Below, one piece after another: positions 7,990-14,923 of a stretch of 64,000 nt of DNA. Source of the stretch: Lewinellaceae bacterium (GTDB lineage Bacteria > Bacteroidota > Bacteroidia > Chitinophagales > Saprospiraceae). The stretch is from the NCBI GenBank assembly GCA_020636255.1, contig JACJYE010000008.1, forward strand, positions 186,001-250,000, read 5' to 3'. The notes under the pieces are model-generated. The model worked only from the letters and a program-made list of their open reading frames with translations, made no database searches and had not been told where the DNA came from. The position numbers and the translations under genes are program-made. Every line of letters starts with the position of its first letter. Within the stretch, counting starts at the first letter, position 1.

Positions 7990-9291
7990 ATGAACCCAGT
8001 TTTGCGCATTTTTACCCTGATTACCTCCCTTCTCCTTTGTGGCCTCGTATATGCCCAGGACGATGAAGGCCTGCGCAACTATGACTATACTTACCTGGAC
8101 AATATCCGCTCCGTCAAATTCCATTCGGAAGGGCTGCTCCTCTCCTACCCCATTATCGAACTCGGCGGCGCTGCCCGCATCACCCTTTCATTCGACGATA
8201 TCGACGGCGATGTCAAAGATTACATTTACACCTTCGTGCACTGCGATATCAACTGGGAACCTTCCAACCTGCAGGAAATGGAATACCTCGATGGCTTCAC
8301 CGGTGAGCGCATTCAGCAATACAACTTTTCTTTCAAAACCCTCTGGCCCTATACCCACTACGAGCTGTCGCTGCCCAACAACGACCTGCGCTGGCTACAG
8401 TCGGGCAACTACCTGTTAAAAGTATACGACGACACCGACGACCGCAGGCTGGCCATTACCCGCCGTTTCGTAGTAGTCGAACCTATGGTTGGTATCGGCC
8501 CCCAGGTGCTGCGCGCCAGCCAGGTCAGCAAGTTCCGCACCCACCAGGAGATCGACTTTGTCGTCGAACACCCTCGCCTGAAGATCCAGAACCCTATGCA
8601 GGAGATCCGCGCCGTCATCTTGCAGAACGGGCGCTGGGACAATGCTATCATTGGCGTACCGCCCAAGTTCATCCGCCCCAACAGCCTGATCTTCGACTAC
8701 CAGGACCGTATTGTCTTCCCCGGCGGTAAGGAATTCCGCTATGTGGACCTGCGCAGCCTTCGCCTGGTCTCATTCAACGTTTTCTCCGTCGACCGGACGG
8801 ACGACGGCATATTCGTACAGCTCAAAAAAGACGCTCCGAGAGCACAACAGGCCTATACGACCTTCGAAGATATCAACGGCAATTTTGTCCTGGAAACTAC
8901 CGACCAGGACGACAACGACCTGGCCGGCGAATACTGCGAAGTATATTTCACCCTGCATACCGAAAAACCCTATGCGGGCAAAGACCTATACCTGTTCGGA
9001 GGCTTTACGGAATGGCAGCTCAAACCGGAGTACAAGATGGCGTACAATGAATCGAGGAACGGTTATGTAGGAAAGGCCCTGCTGAAGCAAGGGTATTATG
9101 ATTTTGCCTATGCAGCAGTGGATGAAGCGCCCAACAACCGTCAAGGCGCAAAGCCTGAGCCTGATATGGATTTTATCGAAGGCAATTCCTTTGAAACCGA
9201 GAACGAGTACACCATCCTCATCTACTACCGCCCCTTCGGCAGCCGCTTCGACCGGGTGGTCGGTTCAGCTACTTTTACCTCAAAGCTGTAA
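7990..9291 (+). CDS. T9SS plug-type protein, DUF5103
   Basis: The 433-residue product begins with a signal peptide (MNPVLRIFTLITSLLLCGLVYA). It then shows the DUF5103 pattern: 'NIRSVKFHSEGLLLSYPIIELGG', 'YIYTFVHCDINWEPSNLQEMEYLDGF', 'SFKTLWPYTHYELSLPNNDLR', and a C-terminal 'KDLYLFGGFTEWQ' domain resembling a carbohydrate-binding/early-set fold. In T9SS bacteria a DUF5103 protein plugs the SprA translocon on the periplasmic side. That role is inferred from family. The start is the ATG at 7990; the longer frame runs through the palindrome and the preceding gene. No other T9SS machine gene is in the window, but one cargo is (27081). Confidence 0.85.
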   Translation: MNPVLRIFTLITSLLLCGLVYAQDDEGLRNYDYTYLDNIRSVKFHSEGLLLSYPIIELGGAARITLSFDDIDGDVKDYIYTFVHCDINWEPSNLQEMEYLDGFTGERIQQYNFSFKTLWPYTHYELSLPNNDLRWLQSGNYLLKVYDDTDDRRLAITRRFVVVEPMVGIGPQVLRASQVSKFRTHQEIDFVVEHPRLKIQNPMQEIRAVILQNGRWDNAIIGVPPKFIRPNSLIFDYQDRIVFPGGKEFRYVDLRSLRLVSFNVFSVDRTDDGIFVQLKKDAPRAQQAYTTFEDINGNFVLETTDQDDNDLAGEYCEVYFTLHTEKPYAGKDLYLFGGFTEWQLKPEYKMAYNESRNGYVGKALLKQGYYDFAYAAVDEAPNNRQGAKPEPDMDFIEGNSFETENEYTILIYYRPFGSRFDRVVGSATFTSKL

Positions 9292-9352
9292 GTCCGTACC
9301 GACGTCCTTTTAAACTACACTTTTATCCGAAAGTTGCCTACCTTGATATAAA

Positions 9353-9379
9353 TAATGCTGCCTTAGCAACAGCATTTTC
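9353..9379 (+). terminator. Weak hairpin after DUF5103 gene
   Basis: AATGCTG and CAGCATT pair around a short loop and are followed by TTCT, just upstream of the TolC start. It may be a terminator or a leader structure. Confidence 0.3.
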
Positions 9380-9408
9380 TAGTATTGCAAACAAAACACC
9401 GATCTATC

Positions 9409-10839
9409 ATGCAACGGAAAATTACCCTACTGTTCGCCCTGGTGGGCCTGGCCTTCACGGCCAGCCAGGCCCAAACTGCCTGGACGCTGGAAAAATGTGT
9501 CGAATATGCACGCCAAAACAACCTGAGCGTCAAACAGGCGGAGTACACTATTCAGAATTCGGAACTCACTAAAAAACAAAACGTGTACAATCGCCTTCCC
9601 GGCCTGAGCGCCCGAACCAACGCGGGCCTGCAGTTCGGCCGCACTATCGACCCCACGACCAACACCTTTAATACTGAGCAGATCGGCTTCAACAGCTTCT
9701 CCGTCGACCTCAACGCTACGCTCTACAGCGGTAACCAGCTCAATAATGCCGTTAAGCAAAGCAGGATCGACCTGGAAGCAGCGCGGCTCGACGCCCAGGC
9801 CACCGTCAATGATATCGGGCTGAGCATTGCCAGTGCATACCTGAGCATCCTGCTCGCCGAAGAACAGCTCGACAACGCCCAGCGCCGCCTGCAACTCTCT
9901 CAGACCCAGTTGGAGCAAACCGACAAACTCATCCAGGCCGGCTCACTACCGCCCAACGACCGGCTCGATTTCGTGGCACAGATCGCTCTCGATGAGCAAT
10001 CGATCGTGGAAGCCCAGAACCTGGTGGCCATCGGCTACCTCAACCTGAAGCAACTGCTGGAACTGGACCCCAGCGAGGACATGCGGATCGTGCGCCCCGG
10101 AAGCGTTGAAATACCTGAAGACGCCGACCCCAGAAGCTACGAACTCGAAGCAGTATACAGCACAGCCCTGCAGACCCAGCCTCAGGTACGCGCAGCCGAC
10201 CTGCGCCTGGAAAGCGCTCAGCTGGATGAAAACCTCGCTCAGGGCGGCTACCTGCCCACCCTGTCGCTGTTTGCCAGCCTCAACTCCAACTATTCCAGTG
10301 CTTTTCAATCTGCCATTTTCGGTACGGTGCGGACCAAACAGACCGTTTTCATCAACAACGACCCGGTGGAGATCGAATTCGAGAACCAGGCTCCGGTCGA
10401 TTACCAGAATATTCCCTACGATACCCAGATCCGCGATAACTTCGGCCAGACGGTGGGGCTTAGCCTCGGCATACCCATTTACAGCAACCACCGCAACCGG
10501 ATCAATGTCGAACGCGCCCGGCTCAACGTGCTGAACACGCAAGTGGCCAACCGGCAGCTCCGCCAGCAACTGAAAACGGATGTCCAGCGCGCCATCGCCG
10601 ACGCCCGCGCCGCCCGCGAATCGCTACAGGCCGCTCAACGCAGCGTGGATGCCGCTCAGGCTGCCTTCGACAATGCGGATAAGCGCTTCCGGCTGGGAGC
10701 CATCAACTCCCTGGAATACACCACGGCACGCAACAACCTCGACCGGGCACAGGTCGACGTCATTCGCGCCAAGTACCAGTACCTGTTCAACCTGAAAGTC
10801 GTCGACTTCTACCTCGGCCGGCCGATCAACCTGGATTAA
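9409..10839 (+). CDS. TolC-family outer-membrane efflux protein
   Basis: This 476-residue protein has a signal peptide (MQRKITLLFALVGLAFTASQAQ) followed by the two-fold repeated coiled-coil/beta structure of TolC. 'WTLEKCVEYARQNNLSVKQAEYTIQNSE' opens the first repeat. 'GLSLGIPIYSNHRNRINVERARLNV' is the second-repeat strand, and 'RFRLGAINSLEYTTARNNLDRAQ' is the standard C-terminal helix motif. It would form the outer-membrane duct of a tripartite pump. The adaptor gene follows after 81 bp that carry a GC-rich hairpin. No inner-membrane transporter follows, unlike the usual TolC-adaptor-ABC/RND order. Confidence 0.92.
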   Translation: MQRKITLLFALVGLAFTASQAQTAWTLEKCVEYARQNNLSVKQAEYTIQNSELTKKQNVYNRLPGLSARTNAGLQFGRTIDPTTNTFNTEQIGFNSFSVDLNATLYSGNQLNNAVKQSRIDLEAARLDAQATVNDIGLSIASAYLSILLAEEQLDNAQRRLQLSQTQLEQTDKLIQAGSLPPNDRLDFVAQIALDEQSIVEAQNLVAIGYLNLKQLLELDPSEDMRIVRPGSVEIPEDADPRSYELEAVYSTALQTQPQVRAADLRLESAQLDENLAQGGYLPTLSLFASLNSNYSSAFQSAIFGTVRTKQTVFINNDPVEIEFENQAPVDYQNIPYDTQIRDNFGQTVGLSLGIPIYSNHRNRINVERARLNVLNTQVANRQLRQQLKTDVQRAIADARAARESLQAAQRSVDAAQAAFDNADKRFRLGAINSLEYTTARNNLDRAQVDVIRAKYQYLFNLKVVDFYLGRPINLD

Positions 10840-10857
10840 CGAAACCTAGGATACCTC

Positions 10858-10887
10858 CCGGGGCCGGGTATACCCCCAGCCCCGGGG
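10858..10887. other. GC-rich intercistronic hairpin
   Basis: CCGGGGC and GCCCCGG pair around a loop containing GTATAC between the tolC-like and adaptor genes. There is no T-run, so RNA-processing or stability control is more likely than termination. Confidence 0.35.
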
Positions 10888-10920
10888 CTGGAAAAACCAA
10901 CCATAAAAGTTTTAAAAACC

Positions 10921-12333
10921 ATGTCAAAACCGAAGCGTAGCAACATCATCATTTTCGCGCTCCTGGGCGTCATCGTCATTATGGTAGCCGCCCTGGCGTG
11001 GCGAAACAAAAACAAACCCAAGGGCGAAAAAGTATCGGTGGAAAAAGCCGAGCTCCACACCATCGTCGAGGAAGTGTCCGCCAGTGGTAAGATATTCCCT
11101 CAAACAGAGGTCAAGATCAGCTCAGACGTGTCGGGCGAAGTCGTCGAATTATTAGTCGAAGAAGGCGACTCGGTCGTATCCGGCCAGCTCCTGGCCCGCA
11201 TCGACCCGGAAGCCTTCGAATCCCAGGTCGAACGCGGTGCAGCCAGCGTCAACACGGCCAAGGCCCAGCTGGCTAACGCCAAATCCCAGGTCGACCAGTT
11301 TACGGCCCAGCGCGAACAGATCATGGCGCAGCTGATCAACGCACGGGAGATCGACGCACGCAACGAAAAGTTACACAAACAGGGGGTCATCTCCGATGCC
11401 GACTATCAGCAATCGCAATCGAACCTGCGGGCACTGGAAGCCAACCTCAAAGCCGCCGAAGCCAATATCCGCGCCTCGGAAGAAGGCGCGCGCGCCGCAA
11501 AGTTTTCCGTCGAAAGCGCTGAGGCCAGCCTGAAAGAGCTGCGCACCAGCCTGCGCCGCACCGATATCTTTGCACCTATGAGCGGCATTATCTCCAGCCT
11601 TAGCATCGAAGAAGGCGAACGCGTGGTCGGTACGATACAAATGACCGGCACCGAAATGATGCGCATCGCCAATCTCAACGCTATGGAAGTGCGCGTAGAA
11701 GTGAGCGAGAATGATATTCCCCGCGTTTCGTTCAACGACGAAGTGGCCATCGAAGTGGACGCCTATATCGGCCGCATCTTCAAAGGGCGGGTGACCCAGA
11801 TTGCCAACTCTTCGATGACGGCAGGCACGAGCACCGCTTCCCTGACCAGCGACCAGGTCACCAACTTCGAAGTCCGCATCAACATCGACCCGGACTCCTA
11901 CAAGGACCTGATCACGCCCAATAAGCCCTACCCTTTCCGCCCCGGCATGTCAGCCTCGGTAGAGATCAGGACCGAAACCGTAGAGGATGCGCTTTCTATC
12001 CCCATCCAGGCTGTTACGACCCGGGAAAAGGATGGAAAGAAGAAAAAAGGCCCGCAATCGGATAAAGTGCAGGAGGCGGTGGAAGATGAAAGCGCGGCTA
12101 CCGACGCCAACCTCGCAGACCTGCAGGAGGTTGTGTTTGTCATCTCGGGCGACACCGTACGTATGGCGCCGGTAGAAACGGGTATCCAGGATGATACCTA
12201 CATCCAGATCCTTTCTGGCCTGAAGGAGGGAGAAGAGGTGGTGACGGCGCCTTATGCCGCTATCGCCCGCAAACTGGAGAGCGGAAGCAAGATACATACC
12301 GTACCGGAAGACGAGCTGTACAAAAAAGACTGA
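10921..12333 (+). CDS. Periplasmic adaptor (HlyD/MacA-like)
   Basis: The 470-residue chain has a single N-terminal membrane anchor (residues 8-25, IIIFALLGVIVIMVAALAW). A split lipoyl domain follows ('VSASGKIFPQTEVKISSDVSG' and 'IFAPMSGIISSLSIEEGERV') around a long alpha-helical hairpin (about residues 95-205), then beta-barrel and membrane-proximal domains. A charged Lys/Glu-rich insertion near residues 360-395 interrupts the last domain. It should bridge the TolC-type protein to an inner-membrane pump that is not encoded here. MacA partners of MacB-type ABC transporters look like this, so that is the best guess. The next gene starts 4 bp after its stop. Confidence 0.9.
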   Translation: MSKPKRSNIIIFALLGVIVIMVAALAWRNKNKPKGEKVSVEKAELHTIVEEVSASGKIFPQTEVKISSDVSGEVVELLVEEGDSVVSGQLLARIDPEAFESQVERGAASVNTAKAQLANAKSQVDQFTAQREQIMAQLINAREIDARNEKLHKQGVISDADYQQSQSNLRALEANLKAAEANIRASEEGARAAKFSVESAEASLKELRTSLRRTDIFAPMSGIISSLSIEEGERVVGTIQMTGTEMMRIANLNAMEVRVEVSENDIPRVSFNDEVAIEVDAYIGRIFKGRVTQIANSSMTAGTSTASLTSDQVTNFEVRINIDPDSYKDLITPNKPYPFRPGMSASVEIRTETVEDALSIPIQAVTTREKDGKKKKGPQSDKVQEAVEDESAATDANLADLQEVVFVISGDTVRMAPVETGIQDDTYIQILSGLKEGEEVVTAPYAAIARKLESGSKIHTVPEDELYKKD

Positions 12334-12336
12334 CCC

Positions 12337-12942
12337 TTGCACCTCAATACCGGGCACAGGGCCCTGATCATCTTTATCCGCACACCCGAACTGGGCAAGG
12401 TAAAGGCCCGTCTGGCCCAAACAGTGGGAGAAAAGCAGGCGCTGCGCATCTATAAGGCATTGCTGGCACATACCCGAGAGGTTGCGCTGGCAGTGCAGGC
12501 GTTGCGCCTGCTTTTTTACAGTGGCCCCAGCCCGCAGGAAAACGATTGGCCCTCAGAGCTTTTCATCAAATATCCACAACAAGGCGAAGGCCTGGGCCAA
12601 CGCATGTTACACGCTTTCGAAATTGCCCTGCGCCAGGCCAACGAAGCTGTCATCGTGGGTAGCGATATCCCCGGCCTGTCTGCAGCTATTATCGAACAGG
12701 CCTTCGATCAACTTACCGAACACGACTTCTCTATAGGCCCTGCCCGCGACGGCGGGTATTACCTCCTGGGCATGAAAGCCCTCCAGCCTGCTTTGTTCCG
12801 CGATATGCCCTGGAGCACCAGCCGGGTTTTTTCAGAAACGGTTTCTATCATTGAAAAGATGGGCCGGACGTATGCCCTGGCCCCCGAGTGCTCTGACGTA
12901 GATGTGGCGGAAGACTGGGAAAGGGAAGGTTGGGATGTTTAG
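12337..12942 (+). CDS. TIGR04282-type (arsenosugar-like) glycosyltransferase, DUF2064
   Basis: The 201-residue protein matches the TIGR04282/DUF2064 family of nucleotide-sugar-dependent transferases. 'ALIIFIRTPELGKVKARLAQTVGEKQAL' is the nucleotide-binding start, 'AVIVGSDIPGLSAAIIEQAF' carries the D-x-P motif, and 'FSIGPARDGGYYLLGM' is a strong family signature. The name arsenosugar biosynthesis comes from a few studied members; the substrate here is unknown. It appears to start at TTG 12337, 4 bp after the adaptor stop, which suggests translational coupling. Its stop codon (12940-12942) enters a palindrome. Confidence 0.85.
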   Translation: MHLNTGHRALIIFIRTPELGKVKARLAQTVGEKQALRIYKALLAHTREVALAVQALRLLFYSGPSPQENDWPSELFIKYPQQGEGLGQRMLHAFEIALRQANEAVIVGSDIPGLSAAIIEQAFDQLTEHDFSIGPARDGGYYLLGMKALQPALFRDMPWSTSRVFSETVSIIEKMGRTYALAPECSDVDVAEDWEREGWDV

Positions 12943-12995
12943 CTTATTTGGAGGCCACTTTTGGAGATAAAAGTGGTCGCCAAACAAGCTCTAAG
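12941..12995. repeat. AGAGCTTGTTTGG palindrome, copy C
   Basis: A 22-bp stem with three mismatches (AGCTTATTTGG..CCACTTTT against AAAAGTGG..CCAAACAAGCT) fills the entire gap between two convergent genes. Both stop codons fall inside its ends. It could act as a bidirectional terminator. Confidence 0.7.
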
Positions 12996-13467
12996 CCTTG
13001 GCATTTTGTGTTTTTTTGCGCAGCAGCACCCTGCCTCGCTGGCGTTTGTAGTGAAAGGTGTGGGGAGTGACTTCCTGCCAGAAACCCTCGAGTTTGGTGT
13101 CCCAGATGCTGCGGTCAAACAGCACCTGATATTTGCGGTTAAAGGCGGGGGTATCGCCAGGTAGCCATTCGCCGGAGGCTGGAAACAGGGATGGGTCAAC
13201 CTCTTCCAGGTAGATGGAGCGATCTTCGTACATGCGCCCGCTTAGCTGGCGGGTAATGATGCTATCTTCGCTGACATAAATATAGGACTGCCCCTTTATG
13301 CGGCCGTCCTTTGCCTGTAAGTACAACTCGAAGCGATAACTCTCCTCACTGTAGATACCGCCAAAAGTGATCTTCCCTTCCCACAGGCCCGAAAGGCCTT
13401 TTTGAGCGTTGAGCGCCAGGACTGAAAAAAAGAGAAGACACAGCGGGGCAAGAACTCGACAGGCCAT
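12991..13467 (-). CDS. Hypothetical secreted protein
   Basis: The 158-residue product starts at the ATG at 13467 with a signal peptide (MACRVLAPLCLLFFSVLALNAQ). The mature part, 'GLSGLWEGKITFGGIYSEESYRFELYLQAKDGRIKGQSYIYVSED', resembles small periplasmic or outer-membrane beta-barrel domains in which a G-x-W-x-G strand opens a lipocalin-like sheet. I cannot assign a function. The last codons and stop lie in palindrome copy C. It is divergent from the bacilliredoxin gene. Confidence 0.7.
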   Translation of the reverse strand: MACRVLAPLCLLFFSVLALNAQKGLSGLWEGKITFGGIYSEESYRFELYLQAKDGRIKGQSYIYVSEDSIITRQLSGRMYEDRSIYLEEVDPSLFPASGEWLPGDTPAFNRKYQVLFDRSIWDTKLEGFWQEVTPHTFHYKRQRGRVLLRKKTQNAKA

Positions 13468-13611
13468 TGGGTTATTTTTTTGTTGTGTTGCCGAATATAC
13501 GAAATCTTCCTTTTTCTTTGCCATCCGATATGCGGGCAGGCCACTACAGTATGTGGTTCGGCCTTTTGGCCTATTTCTCTGTTGCAACAGTGAACCAAGA
13601 CATTGCCCCGG

Positions 13612-13645
13612 TTGTATAAGAATACATCTGAATAACCTAATTTTG
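13612..13645 (+). promoter_or_regulatory. Promoter of the bacilliredoxin gene
   Basis: TTG (13612-13614), 23 bp, then TAATTTTG (13638-13645) fits TAnnTTTG at the upper limit of the accepted spacing. The ATG at 13667 lies about 16 nt after the expected transcription start. Confidence 0.5.
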
Positions 13646-13666
13646 CTATTAAAAAACAAGAGCAAT

Positions 13667-14080
13667 ATGTATCCAGCCGAATTGACAATACCCATGGCTA
13701 AAGACCTGAACGATTTTGGTTTTGAAAGCCTGACCACAGCGGAAGAAGTTAGTGAGATATTGAACCAGCAGGAAGGTACTGTGCTGGTCGTTGTTAACTC
13801 AGTTTGCGGTTGCGCGGCAGCTAACGCCCGCCCCGGTGCAAAACTGGCGGTCCAACACGACAAGACGCCGGAACGGCTCGTAACCGTTTTTGCCGGTGTC
13901 GACCAGGCCGCTACTGCCAGGGCCCGCGAATTTATGCTCCCTTACCCGCCCTCTTCTCCTTCTATCGCCCTGTTCAAAGATGGGCGCCTGGTGCACTTTT
14001 TGGAGCGCCACCATATCGAAGGCCGGTCGAAAGAGATCATCGCCGAGAACCTGAAGATGGCGTTCGACCGCTATTGCTAG
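13667..14080 (+). CDS. BrxA/BrxB family bacilliredoxin
   Basis: This 137-residue thioredoxin-fold protein has the bacilliredoxin active site CGC (Cys47-Gly-Cys49) in 'VVNSVCGCAAANARPG'. Family members remove bacillithiol from S-bacillithiolated proteins under oxidative stress. Conserved 'FAGVDQAATARAREFMLPYPPSSPSIALFKDG' follows. The start at 13667 gives the family length; the frame extends further upstream only through noncoding sequence. A YpdA-type bacillithiol disulfide reductase is encoded elsewhere in the window (36475), so both recycling steps are represented. Confidence 0.93.
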   Translation: MYPAELTIPMAKDLNDFGFESLTTAEEVSEILNQQEGTVLVVVNSVCGCAAANARPGAKLAVQHDKTPERLVTVFAGVDQAATARAREFMLPYPPSSPSIALFKDGRLVHFLERHHIEGRSKEIIAENLKMAFDRYC

Positions 14081-14164
14081 GCTATAATGCTGCGGGGCAT
14101 TAGTAGCACAACGATAGGCTGCATCGTTTGCAGGGCCTTTCCGCTATGCCCTTAATATAATATG

Positions 14165-14323
14165 GCTGCACGGCTGCACGGCTTCATGGTTTCACTGTCG
14201 GGGCTACTTTGAGAAGCCCCTTTTGATTACACAAAGCCGCACAAAGAAGACACCGGGTTACACAAAGCACGTATCCTTCGCGTGTCTTTGTGTCTTCTTC
14301 GCGTGTCTCAGTGTAAAACGTTT
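14165..14323 (-). repeat. Dispersed noncoding repeat, copy 2
   Basis: This is the reverse complement of the repeat at 2023-2155, with extra CACGCGAAG/GACACAAAG tandem motifs at 14276-14312. Like copy 1 it lies between convergent genes. The sequence is low in coding potential. Confidence 0.6.
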
Positions 14324-14427
14324 TCCGGAGTGCCCTCATAGCTGCATGTTTGTATCCTGGCATAACAGCCATGAGACAATAGGGCCATGAAACCGTGTAA
14401 CCATCGGCATCATTAAATATAAAAAAC

Positions 14428-14453
14428 CCTGTCACGGAATACATGACAGGGAC
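14428..14453. other. Hairpin before the 14473 small ORF
   Basis: CCCTGTCA and TGACAGGG pair exactly around a 9-nt loop, about 20 bp upstream of a possible 33-codon ORF. It could be a leader or terminator element; no T-run follows. Confidence 0.35.
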
Positions 14454-14472
14454 CTAACGATAAACAAACACT

Positions 14473-14574
14473 ATGAACAACACTAAGTTCTTTGGGCCAG
14501 CTGAAAATAAAGGTCAGGATCCAAGTGGGCGAAACATTTCAGCCAGCCCGGCATTTTGTGCATATTTTGCTTAA
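14473..14574 (+). CDS. Possible 33-residue small ORF
   Basis: ATG at 14473 opens a 33-codon frame (MNNTKFFGPAENKG...AFCAYFA) ending TAA at 14574. It lies in an 840-bp region otherwise without genes, behind a perfect hairpin and before an AT-rich inverted repeat. It shows no membrane segment or known motif. The coding status is unproven; short frames like this occur by chance. Confidence 0.2.
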   Translation: MNNTKFFGPAENKGQDPSGRNISASPAFCAYFA

Positions 14575-14862
14575 TTAACAGCTAAAGACTGGGTGCAAAG
14601 GGCTTTTGCAAATCCATCTCTGTAATCTGTTATGCAAAGCAAAAAAAATATCAGGCCTTTTTTTTGTCAAAAAAACTTTTTTTGTGACATAGCTAATTCT
14701 AAAACAGGTAAGTTTTCATACCTACAGCTTTCCGTCAACCCTGGGATATCAGACTCAAAACCAGGCATTTTCTCAAAAAAACACCCAGGGTTTCTGTAAC
14801 AAATATCAAGTCTTTTAGGTAGGATCGCTCAAAAGAAAAAGCCTGCAAAAAGACGGGCAAAG
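14575..14862. other. AT-rich noncoding region
   Basis: No gene is visible here. An imperfect inverted repeat GTCAAAAAAA-TTTTTTTGTGAC lies near 14669-14692 with poly-T on its left. The stretch may hold a terminator for anything transcribed across the 14473 frame. Confidence 0.3.
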
Positions 14863-14907
14863 ATAAGGCCGCCTCAAAATGTATCTACAGTTTTGAGACG
14901 GCCTTAT
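14863..14907 (-). terminator. Terminator of the RND efflux operon
   Basis: ATAAGGCCGCCTCAAAAT and AGTTTTGAGACGGCCTTAT form a long stem 17 bp past the RND stop codon. The arm GGCCGTCTCAAAACT resembles the terminal repeat GGCTGTCTCAAAAGT of the miniature element at 44697-44852, so it may be a recruited mobile hairpin. Confidence 0.65.
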
Positions 14908-14923
14908 GGTGAGCTATTCATTT

